NCBI GenBank assembly: GCA_005878415.1
Contig: VBMM01000012.1
Location: 1 to 7,237 of the forward strand
DNA from: Methanobacteriota archaeon
Lineage (GTDB): Archaea; Thermoplasmatota; Thermoplasmata; RBG-16-68-12
DNA length: 7,237 nt
Direction: 5' to 3'
Shown: positions 1-4,792 of the stretch, piece after piece
How positions within the stretch are numbered: the first letter of the stretch is position 1
Layout of the letters: each line of letters begins with the position of its first letter
Position numbers and translations under genes: made by a program
Notes under the pieces: model-generated
Told to the model about the DNA's origin: nothing
What the model saw: the letters and a program-made list of their open reading frames with translations, nothing else
Databases searched by the model: none

Positions 1-666
1 CGATTGCCAACCGAGGAGCGCCTCTGCGCCGCGATCCAGGTGCAGGACGCGGAGGTCGCGGTCCACGACGACGAGGCCATCCGCAAGCGCGGTCACGAGC
101 GCCTCGAGCCGGCGTCGCTCGAGGTCGAGCTGGACGGCGAGTTTCGCCCCGTCGAGGGCGATCGCCACCTGGGCCGCGACGCCTTGGACGATATTGATTT
201 CCTTCGAGGTGAAGAGGTGCGACGTGCGGGTGTCATCGAGCCAGAGGATCCCGAGGAATCGGCCGCGGGCTGCCAGCGGCACCACGAGCGCGGATCGAAG
301 CCCGAGGCGCTTCTGGAGGAGCGGGGGCAGACCCGCTTCCGCCTCGCGGGACGGCGACTTCACGAGCGCCGGGAGGCGCAGCGAAATCAGTCGCTGAGCG
401 AGCCGCGGGATCTCCGCCTCCTCGATGGTGAGCCCGTCGAAGGGAGTCGACCGCCCGCCCGGCGCGAAGGACGTGATCGTGCGGAACTCCCGGGCGGACG
501 GATCGTAGCTCAGGATCGCGCACCGGTCCACCCGGACGAGTCCGGGCATCACACGGACGATCGAGGCGAGCAACTCGTCCGTGTCCGTCAGCCCGCCGAC
601 CATCTCCGCGACCCCGATCAGAGCGGCGAGGATCTGCATCTCGCCAATTTCCTCCGGGTCGGGCAC
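1..666 (-). CDS. GAF-PAS signalling protein, N-terminal part (runs off the left edge)
   Basis: Reading leftwards from GTG at 666, 222 uninterrupted codons run to the window edge, so the C-terminus is missing. Residues about 25-172 read as a GAF domain: helix TDTDELLASIVRVM, strand VDRCAILSYD, then LGLRSALVVPLAARGRFLGILWLDD and the closing helix FTSKEINIVQGVAAQVAIAL. A short linker helix (about 173-188) leads into the start of a PAS domain, LVTALADGLVVVDRDLRVL...AEALLGW (from about 190). GAF-PAS pairs sense small ligands or redox state and usually precede a histidine kinase or another PAS domain; the output domain is not visible, so kinase activity is not claimed. No membrane segment is seen, so it is probably cytoplasmic. 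GTG 666 is preferred because a TATA-like box is centred 26-27 bases upstream, as expected for leaderless mRNA. ATG 639, with GGAGG 11 bases upstream, is the alternative and costs nine residues. Confidence 0.88.
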   Translation of the reverse strand, partial: MPDPEEIGEMQILAALIGVAEMVGGLTDTDELLASIVRVMPGLVRVDRCAILSYDPSAREFRTITSFAPGGRSTPFDGLTIEEAEIPRLAQRLISLRLPALVKSPSREAEAGLPPLLQKRLGLRSALVVPLAARGRFLGILWLDDTRTSHLFTSKEINIVQGVAAQVAIALDGAKLAVQLDLERRRLEALVTALADGLVVVDRDLRVLHLDRGAEALLGWQS

Positions 667-688
667 GCCGTGCCGATGCGGACGGACG

Positions 689-698
689 CGATAAGAAG
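689..698 (-). promoter_or_regulatory. TATA-like box of the GAF-PAS gene
   Basis: On the minus strand the stretch reads CTTCTTATCGC in an otherwise GC-rich region. Its AT core is centred about 26.5 bases before GTG 666, the spacing expected for an archaeal TATA box driving a leaderless transcript. Confidence 0.5.
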
Positions 699-703
699 GT
701 TTG

Positions 704-720
704 CGGATGGTTATCATCCG
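704..720. promoter_or_regulatory. Perfect inverted repeat between divergent promoters, possible operator
   Basis: CGGATG (704-709) and CATCCG (715-720) are perfect inverted 6-base arms around GTTAT. The element sits just upstream of both divergent TATA-like boxes (689-698 leftward, 739-745 rightward), where a dimeric helix-turn-helix regulator could act on either gene. No transcription factor is identified; the role is inferred from symmetry and position only. Confidence 0.35.
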
Positions 721-738
721 GACGGGTGCCGCAAAAGC

Positions 739-745
739 CCTTTAG
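739..745 (+). promoter_or_regulatory. TATA-like box of the small membrane protein gene
   Basis: CCTTTAG with an A-rich BRE-like stretch (CAAAAG, 732-737) just upstream. The core is centred about 25-26 bases before GTG 768, which supports that start over GTG 726: the latter lies upstream of this box. Confidence 0.45.
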
Positions 746-767
746 CGCCCGCTCACGTACGGGGCGC

Positions 768-929
768 GTGGCCTCGACCCGCACGCTGCTCGGCGTCCTC
801 GGTCTCTCGTTCGCGGCCATCGGGATCGGCGTCGGATGGGTCGTCGAGCCGCTCGCGGGCATGGCGTTCCTCATCGTCGGCGCGTTCCTGCTGATCCTCC
901 CCTTCACCCGGCCGCACGACGAGGAATGA
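768..929 (+). CDS. Small two-helix membrane protein, 53 aa, function unknown
   Basis: The predicted protein starts ASTRTLLGVLG after the initiator and has two hydrophobic segments, about residues 5-26 and 29-46, separated by a short VVEPLAG turn. It ends in a charged tail, TRPHDEE. It is therefore a small integral membrane hairpin; I recognise no family. GTG 768 is chosen because a TATA-like box ends 22 bases upstream, giving a leaderless transcript. An in-frame GTG at 726 would add 14 polar, basic residues but lies ahead of that box. It is divergent from the GAF-PAS gene and is followed after 33 bases by the next gene, which has its own promoter. The reading is supported by the hydrophobicity pattern and the promoter, not by homology. 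Confidence 0.6.
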   Translation: MASTRTLLGVLGLSFAAIGIGVGWVVEPLAGMAFLIVGAFLLILPFTRPHDEE

Positions 930-932
930 ACG

Positions 933-940
933 CTTAATAG
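933..940 (+). promoter_or_regulatory. TATA-like box of the 98-aa hypothetical gene
   Basis: CTTAATAG, whose TTAATA core is centred 26-27 bases before GTG 963 but only about 14 before GTG 951. It therefore favours the downstream start if the mRNA is leaderless. Confidence 0.5.
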
Positions 941-962
941 GAAGGTTCGCGTGCGTGCCCCC

Positions 963-1259
963 GTGTACCGAGTCTTCCGGGTCCCGGCCATCCACGCCCC
1001 CAAGGCGGACGTCCTGTGGAAGGACGACGTCGTGAGCCGACAGAGCGTCACGGCGCGGGACGCGAAGAGCCTCGGCCTGACCGGCGACGACCGGTACGTC
1101 GTCGTGGAGGGGAGCGAGGCGGGCATCGCGCGCGCGGTCGAGCTGCTCAAAGACGTGGCGCGGCCGCTCGAAGGCGCGGAAGCGGAGCGCGTCTACGGAC
1201 GATTCCGGGCCCAGGACGAGGACGCGGCGTCCGGGATGGGACTGCTCTTCGGGCCGTGA
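963..1259 (+). CDS. Hypothetical protein, 98 aa, possibly KH-like alpha/beta fold
   Basis: From GTG 963 the protein begins with YRVFRVPAIHAPKADVLW and ends SGMGLLFGP. It is soluble, with alternating strand and helix signals. The middle, LGLTGDDRYVVVEGSEAGIARAVELL (about residues 38-63), resembles the beta-strand/helix pattern of KH-like nucleic-acid-binding folds, but the GxxG loop is not convincing, so this is only a suggestion. I do not recognise a named family. GTG 951, four codons upstream and behind a weak GGAAGG, is the alternative start; the TATA spacing favours 963. The gene converges with the DUF835 gene, with two bases between the stops and no room for a separate terminator. Coding bias (GC-rich third positions) and sensible composition make the gene real even though its role is unknown. 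Confidence 0.7.
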   Translation: MYRVFRVPAIHAPKADVLWKDDVVSRQSVTARDAKSLGLTGDDRYVVVEGSEAGIARAVELLKDVARPLEGAEAERVYGRFRAQDEDAASGMGLLFGP

Positions 1260-1261
1260 GC

Positions 1262-1735
1262 TCAGACGACGACCCGAAGCTCGGCGTTCGGGAGCATCGC
1301 GGACCGTGGGAGCGGGTCGAGCTCCCGTTCGAGCCAGGCGATCATCCGCGGGGTGACGGTCCGCGGGTCGGCGAACACGACGAGGATGCCGCTCCGCATC
1401 GCCACCTCCTCGTGGAGGTCTTCGACGAACCGGAGCGCCCGCTCGACGCCGGCGTGAAGGATGAGCGGTTCGAGGCAGTCGAGCACCAGGATCCCGGGGC
1501 CTCGCTCGTCGAAGAACGTCGTGGCGGCCGTCTTCAGGTCCTGGAGCCGCCGCGGGTCCGCCGTCGCCATCCCGCCCCGCAGCGTCGTGACGCGGAGGAG
1601 GTCCCCGCCGTCGGGCGCGGTGTCCACGGGCCGAGAGGTGATCCAGAGGAACGGCGTGCGGGCGTCCCCGAGGTGGTGGACGAACGGCACTACGTTCTCC
1701 GCAGGGTCCTGGGCGAGATAGCCTAGGCCCTGCAT
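1262..1735 (-). CDS. DUF835 domain protein, 157 aa, probably missing its true N-terminus
   Basis: The protein matches the DUF835 pattern as I know it. It opens with GYLAQDPAENVVPFVHHL and the strand PFLWITSRP, and carries a core strand ILVLDCLEPLILHAG followed by helix VERALRFVEDLHEEV. It ends with a second strand SGILVVFADP and the terminal helix MIAWLEREL. The fold resembles a degenerate RecA/KaiC-like ATPase with no Walker A motif visible. DUF835 is common in euryarchaea, often attached to PAS or GAF sensors, so a signalling role is likely but unproven. In this frame the first usable starts are ATG 1735 and TTG 1738, yet the frame stays open upstream to a TAG and reads sensibly (FIGPSSL). 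The good promoter-plus-ATG lies at 1790 in another frame, joined to this one only if one G of a G6 run is removed; intact length would then be 175 residues. A weaker box (GCAATTAG, 1767-1774) could serve the short form. Confidence 0.82.
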   Translation of the reverse strand: MQGLGYLAQDPAENVVPFVHHLGDARTPFLWITSRPVDTAPDGGDLLRVTTLRGGMATADPRRLQDLKTAATTFFDERGPGILVLDCLEPLILHAGVERALRFVEDLHEEVAMRSGILVVFADPRTVTPRMIAWLERELDPLPRSAMLPNAELRVVV

Positions 1736-1760
1736 CAACGACGACGGCCCGATGAACGCT

Positions 1761-1766
1761 CCCCCC
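1761..1766 (-). other. G6 homopolymer that separates start from DUF835 frame
   Basis: On the minus strand, ATG 1790 opens MALLQVQLGG and then leaves frame. Removing one G from this six-G run continues it as GGAFIGPSSLMQGLGYL straight into the DUF835 domain. This could be an assembly or consensus error, a real frameshift mutation, or slippage at the run; the sequence alone cannot decide. Confidence 0.5.
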
Positions 1767-1809
1767 TAATTGCACCTGCAAAAGGGCCATCTCATATGGA
1801 ACCGGGGCG

Positions 1810-1818
1810 ATTTAAAAC
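1810..1818 (-). promoter_or_regulatory. TATA box in front of ATG 1790 (DUF835 gene)
   Basis: GTTTTAAAT on the minus strand is the best TATA match in this part of the window. Its core is centred about 24 bases before ATG 1790, a leaderless spacing. As a T-rich stretch about 50 bases beyond the stop of the 86-aa gene, it could also help end that transcript. Confidence 0.55.
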
Positions 1819-1867
1819 CGGCGGTCCGCGTCGACGGACCCGGCCCTCCCACCATCCGCGGGCGCGC

Positions 1868-2128
1868 TCAAAGCGACCGAATCTTGTCGGCCACGAACGC
1901 GCGGACCTCGGGGTCGTCCGGGATCGTGAGGGAGCGCTTGAACCGCTCCGTCTTGTCGGGCAGATAGTATCCTCGCGAGACGGAGATGAACTCGTTCGTC
2001 CCTTCGGACGTCTTCGCGCGCTTCCGCGCGATCTCGAGGAAGTTGTTGCGCCCGAAGTTGACCTTCTCGGACTTGATCGTCTCGAACTCCACGTCCACGT
2101 TGCGCCGGCTTCTGTCTTCGTACTCCAT
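1868..2128 (-). CDS. Hypothetical archaeal protein, 86 aa
   Basis: ATG 2128 starts MEYEDRSRRNVDVEFETI and is preceded by GGAGG with a seven-base spacer, the only textbook Shine-Dalgarno in the window. An open frame continues upstream to 2182 (MRGPPRAAE...), but that part is low complexity and inside the leader. The protein is charged and soluble: strand VDVEFETIKSEKVNFG, helix NFLEIARKRAKT, strand NEFISVSRGYYLP, then KTERFKRSLTIPDDPEVRAFVADKI. The phrasing resembles a small conserved protein I believe occurs in Thermoplasmata-like archaea, but I cannot name a family or function. The many basic residues fit nucleic-acid or protein binding, as inference only. Its transcript should begin near 2172, leaving about 44 bases of leader; it is divergent from the zinc-ribbon protease gene. 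Confidence 0.78.
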   Translation of the reverse strand: MEYEDRSRRNVDVEFETIKSEKVNFGRNNFLEIARKRAKTSEGTNEFISVSRGYYLPDKTERFKRSLTIPDDPEVRAFVADKIRSL

Positions 2129-2135
2129 TCCGACT

Positions 2136-2140
2136 CCTCC
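2136..2140 (-). promoter_or_regulatory. Shine-Dalgarno site, GGAGG
   Basis: GGAGG lies seven bases before ATG 2128 and fixes that start. It contrasts with the apparently leaderless genes around it. Confidence 0.65.
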
Positions 2141-2154
2141 GACCTCGGGGGAAG

Positions 2155-2173
2155 CCTCCGCCGCGCGCGGAGG
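2155..2173 (-). promoter_or_regulatory. Hairpin at the 5' end of the 86-aa gene leader
   Basis: CCTCCGC and GCGGAGG form a perfect 7-bp stem around a five-base GCGCG loop, right at the predicted mRNA 5' end. The 5' arm (CCTCC) could instead pair with the Shine-Dalgarno GGAGG at 2136-2140, so two exclusive structures are possible. Whether the 5' arm is fully transcribed depends on the exact start site. Confidence 0.35.
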
Positions 2174-2194
2174 GCCGCGCAACCGACATATCCG

Positions 2195-2202
2195 CTATAA
2201 AG
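2195..2202 (-). promoter_or_regulatory. TATA box of the 86-aa gene
   Basis: CTTTATAG on the minus strand is a near-consensus archaeal TATA element. It predicts a transcript start near 2172, about 44 bases before ATG 2128. Confidence 0.55.
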
Positions 2203-2268
2203 ATTCGCGGAGCGCGAGCGGACGCTCGTCCTTCGTGCAACCGCGCGCCGAGCGAGCGGGGACCGCAC

Positions 2269-2278
2269 TATTAAATAT
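2269..2278 (+). promoter_or_regulatory. TATA box of the zinc-ribbon protease gene
   Basis: TATTAAATAT is the most AT-rich run in the intergenic region, with its core centred 29-30 bases before ATG 2303. This implies a leader of zero to about three bases. Confidence 0.6.
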
Positions 2279-2302
2279 CGCGGGCCCCTCGTCCGGCGGC
2301 AA

Positions 2303-4318
2303 ATGCAGTGCGTCCGGTGCGGCGCGACGTTCGACGGGTCGTTTTGCCCTCGATGCGGCACCCCGGCGCCCGCGACGGCCCCGCCCGCCGCGGTTGCGGC
2401 GGCCCCCGGATGGCCGTGCCCGCGCTGCGGCACCGTGTTCCGGGGCCACTTCTGTCCGCGTTGCGGCTTGCCGACCGCGGCGTGGGCGTACCGGTCGCCC
2501 CCGAGCCCCTCCGGCGGCCGCTCGGTCCTCTCGATCCTCTGGACGCTCGCGATGGTCGGCTTCCTCATCCTCGCCCTGACGGACTTCGCCGCGCTGCTCT
2601 GGAGTCCCACGATGGTCGTGCCCGGCATCCAAGGCATCCAGTCCGGGGCGAACGTGAACAGCGGGCTCGACTTCGACGGCAACTGGACGTTCGACCAGTG
2701 GGGGACCGGCTCGAGTCGCGCGTACCAGAGCGCGGGTGGGAATCCCGACGGGTACATCGAGATGACGCTCCCGGCGGCGCCGGCGCGCGGGTTCTGGTGG
2801 CAGGCGTTCCGCGTGGACGGCTCGGTGCCGTTCGCCGCGGTCGTCCGGCTCGATGTGCAGGTCACCGGTCCGTTGACTTCGGGCCGGCTCCTCGTCTCCG
2901 TCGACTCGTCGACATCCAATCCGGACCCGCTCACCGCGATTGGGAGCGAGAACTTCACAACGGCGACCGCTTGGACGGCGACGCCGCGGTTCGACGCCGA
3001 TGGACGTCTTCCTGCGACGGGAATCTACTACCTGAAGATCGCGTTCATGGACCTCGGTTCGTCGGGCCCGGTGAACGTGGGTTTCGACAACATCCGCCTC
3101 GCGTGGACGACCGATGCGGGCGTCTTCGTCTACGTGCCGCTGCCGACGCCCGTCGTCGTGTACCGATCGCAAGACAAGCCGCTCTTCCTGGCGTACTACG
3201 GGCTCGTCGTCCTCGCCATCCTCGTCGCCGGCGGCTACTATGCCTACGCGGACCGAAAGCGGACCTGGGATGCGATTCGCGCCCCCCTGCAATCGATCGG
3301 CACCCGACTCCGGAGCCGCAGCGCGTGGCTCGCGATCGCGCAGGTCTGGATGGCCGTGACGTTCTTCCAGCTCGCGTTCATCCTGTTGCTCGAGCTCGCC
3401 CAGATCTCGCCGACGTCGCCGATCGAGATCACGACGGCGAACGCGTGGGTCTTCCTCTTTGAACTCGCGAACGCGGGCGTGTACGAGGAACTCGCGTTCC
3501 GCGCCTTGTTGATCGGACTCCCGATGGCGCTCGGGTCCGTCGTCCTCCGCGTCTTGGAGGTGAACCGCGGCGGGACCTGGCGCGGGCCCGAATCCGCGGG
3601 GCGCCATGTCGCCGGTAGCCTGCGCTACCTCCTCGGCGGGACCGTCCGGGCCGATTCGCCGCGCGAGACGCTCGTGGCGGCGTGGGCGTTCCTCTTCGCG
3701 AGCTCCGCCATCTTTGGCCTCGCGCACGCGCCCGGATGGGGATGGTGGAAAGTCATCCCCGCGATGGTCGCCGGGCTCGGGTTCGGGTACCTGTTTCTGC
3801 GCCACGGCATCGGGGCGGCGATGCTCGCCCATTTCGTGAACGATTACGTCGACTCCCTGTACTTCGAAGGCATCGGCGGGGAGGCGACCCTCCTGCTCAC
3901 GGAACTCCTCGTGCTCGGCTTGGCGGTGGCCGGCGCCGGGTTCTTCGCCTGGTACGCGCTCCACGCCACGAAGCGGTTCCAAGAACTCGTGCGAAGTTTC
4001 GGTCCGCCGGTCCGGGCGCCTCCCGCCACCCCGGTCCCTCCGTACCCGGCATCCCCGCCGCCGGGCCTCCCGTCCTCGGGGTTCCCGCCCCCGAGTCCGC
4101 CCAGCTTGGCGTGGCCGCCCGCCCCGACGTCCTCGGCCCCGCCGCCCGTCGCCACGGTCCGGGACCCGGCCCGCATCCCGCGCGACTACGCCCCGACGTA
4201 CGTGCCGCCTCCGTACGGCTATCCGCCCGTGCGATTCCAGTGCCCGAACTGCGCGTGGGTCGAGGCCCGCTACGACGCCGGCCGCTTCACCTGCACGCGG
4301 TGCGGCCGGACCGCCTAA
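2303..4318 (+). CDS. CPBP (CAAX/Rce1-like) intramembrane protease with three zinc ribbons and an extracytoplasmic insert, 671 aa
   Basis: Two zinc ribbons open the protein (C3, C6, C15, C18 and C39, C42, C51, C54). A transmembrane helix follows (about 75-100). Residues about 103-290 are hydrophilic and rich in W, T, S and predicted strands (GNWTFDQWGTGSS, GYIEMTL, GRLLVSVDS, GIYYLKIAFMD), suggesting a jelly-roll-like domain outside the cell. A second helix (about 294-315) ends in ADRKR, consistent with a return to the cytoplasm. The multi-helix core (about 340-555) has the CPBP motifs: EELAFR (E395, E396, R400), FGLAH (F471, H475) and HFVND (H510, D514). In this family these residues form the active site of glutamate-type intramembrane proteases such as Rce1. 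A proline-rich linker (about 567-643) carries a last zinc ribbon (C647, C650, C664, C667). All catalytic positions are present, so activity is plausible; the substrate is unknown. CPBP proteins are typically about 200-300 residues, so this one is more than twice normal length. No partner gene is adjacent. Confidence 0.9.
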   Translation: MQCVRCGATFDGSFCPRCGTPAPATAPPAAVAAAPGWPCPRCGTVFRGHFCPRCGLPTAAWAYRSPPSPSGGRSVLSILWTLAMVGFLILALTDFAALLWSPTMVVPGIQGIQSGANVNSGLDFDGNWTFDQWGTGSSRAYQSAGGNPDGYIEMTLPAAPARGFWWQAFRVDGSVPFAAVVRLDVQVTGPLTSGRLLVSVDSSTSNPDPLTAIGSENFTTATAWTATPRFDADGRLPATGIYYLKIAFMDLGSSGPVNVGFDNIRLAWTTDAGVFVYVPLPTPVVVYRSQDKPLFLAYYGLVVLAILVAGGYYAYADRKRTWDAIRAPLQSIGTRLRSRSAWLAIAQVWMAVTFFQLAFILLLELAQISPTSPIEITTANAWVFLFELANAGVYEELAFRALLIGLPMALGSVVLRVLEVNRGGTWRGPESAGRHVAGSLRYLLGGTVRADSPRETLVAAWAFLFASSAIFGLAHAPGWGWWKVIPAMVAGLGFGYLFLRHGIGAAMLAHFVNDYVDSLYFEGIGGEATLLLTELLVLGLAVAGAGFFAWYALHATKRFQELVRSFGPPVRAPPATPVPPYPASPPPGLPSSGFPPPSPPSLAWPPAPTSSAPPPVATVRDPARIPRDYAPTYVPPPYGYPPVRFQCPNCAWVEARYDAGRFTCTRCGRTA

Positions 4319-4698
4319 GGCCTGGCCTTCGGCTCCCGCGTGCTCTCGGCGACGAAGTCGATCACGGCGGCCAGGTCGTCCGATTCGATCTCGACGCGGA
4401 TGTCGCCGAGCGGCGATGCCGCGCCAAAGCTCACGACCCCGACGAACGCGGCCTGCTTGTTCAGATCCACCACGGTCCGATCCCCGTGGCGGCCGGCGAG
4501 GAGTTGGCGGCGCGCCGTATCCCGGATCCTCTGGGCCCGAATCCGCTCCCGGAGCCGGTCGAGCGTCTCCGTCGTCCCGACGACGCGGTCCGCGTGCACC
4601 TCCAGCACCGCGTCGGGGAAAAGACTGCGGATCGCGGCGGAGAGCTTCTCCGCGCTCTCGGTCGGTCGGAGGGGCGCCTCGGCCCGGACGCGGAGCAT
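4315..4698 (-). CDS. UPF0201 / DUF54 family protein, 127 aa
   Basis: Begins MLRVRAEAPLRPTESAEKL and shows the hallmarks of the archaeal UPF0201 (DUF54, COG1325) family. These are PTE near the N-terminus (12-14) with the following helix and FPDA, the helix QRIRDTARRQL (56-66), NKQAAFVGVVSF (80-91), and SPLGDIRVEIES leading into a C-terminal helix. The pattern matches the Pyrococcus protein PH1010 as I recall it (RGQQILDTAR, HKQVAYVGKVNF, SPLGPITI). COG1325 was labelled a predicted exosome subunit or RNA-binding protein; the biochemical role is not established to my knowledge. Length is normal. ATG 4698 has a TATA-like box 25-26 bases upstream, fitting a leaderless mRNA. Its stop (TAG, 4317-4315) overlaps the stop of the protease gene tail-to-tail by four bases, and it is divergent from DP1. 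Confidence 0.85.
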   Translation of the reverse strand: MLRVRAEAPLRPTESAEKLSAAIRSLFPDAVLEVHADRVVGTTETLDRLRERIRAQRIRDTARRQLLAGRHGDRTVVDLNKQAAFVGVVSFGAASPLGDIRVEIESDDLAAVIDFVAESTREPKARP

Positions 4699-4719
4699 CG
4701 GACCCGATTCGCCGGTCCG

Positions 4720-4730
4720 CCTATAATTTT
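4720..4730 (-). promoter_or_regulatory. TATA-like box of the UPF0201 gene
   Basis: AAAATTATAGG on the minus strand: the TTATAG core is centred 25-26 bases before ATG 4698, and the upstream AAAA could act as a BRE-like element. Confidence 0.55.
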
Positions 4731-4739
4731 CTTCGAACG

Positions 4740-4747
4740 ACGATCGT
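4740..4747. repeat. 8-bp palindrome midway between divergent promoters
   Basis: ACGATCGT is a perfect palindrome centred almost exactly between the UPF0201 box and the DP1 box. A second palindrome, TTCGAA, lies at 4732-4737. Both are short and may be chance. Confidence 0.25.
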
Positions 4748-4758
4748 GCGCGACGAAC

Positions 4759-4769
4759 CCTTTTTATTC
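4759..4769 (+). promoter_or_regulatory. TATA-like box of the DP1 gene
   Basis: CCTTTTTATTC, an eight-base T/A run in GC-rich DNA. Its core is centred 27-29 bases before ATG 4793 but only about 16 before ATG 4781, favouring the later start. Confidence 0.55.
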
Positions 4770-4792
4770 GATGGCGTGCCATGGGCCCGCGG

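Noticed and set aside
4..894. A 296-codon plus-strand frame at the left end
   Set aside because: Charged, repetitive translation with no fold. The opposite strand encodes a clear GAF-PAS protein, and the end of the frame overlaps the small membrane gene.
753..1790. The full minus-strand frame from ATG 1790 as one 345-aa protein
   Set aside because: Only its first ten codons look real. After the G6 run it becomes arginine-, proline- and histidine-rich shadow sequence overlapping the DUF835 gene and the 98-aa gene.
2195..3982. A 595-codon minus-strand open frame opposite the protease gene
   Set aside because: Low-complexity arginine- and glutamate-rich translation; the plus strand has unmistakable zinc-ribbon and CPBP motifs in the same place.
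4004..4230. Proline-rich segment as a tandem DNA repeat
   Set aside because: There is no regular repeat unit; it is a compositionally biased linker within the protease.
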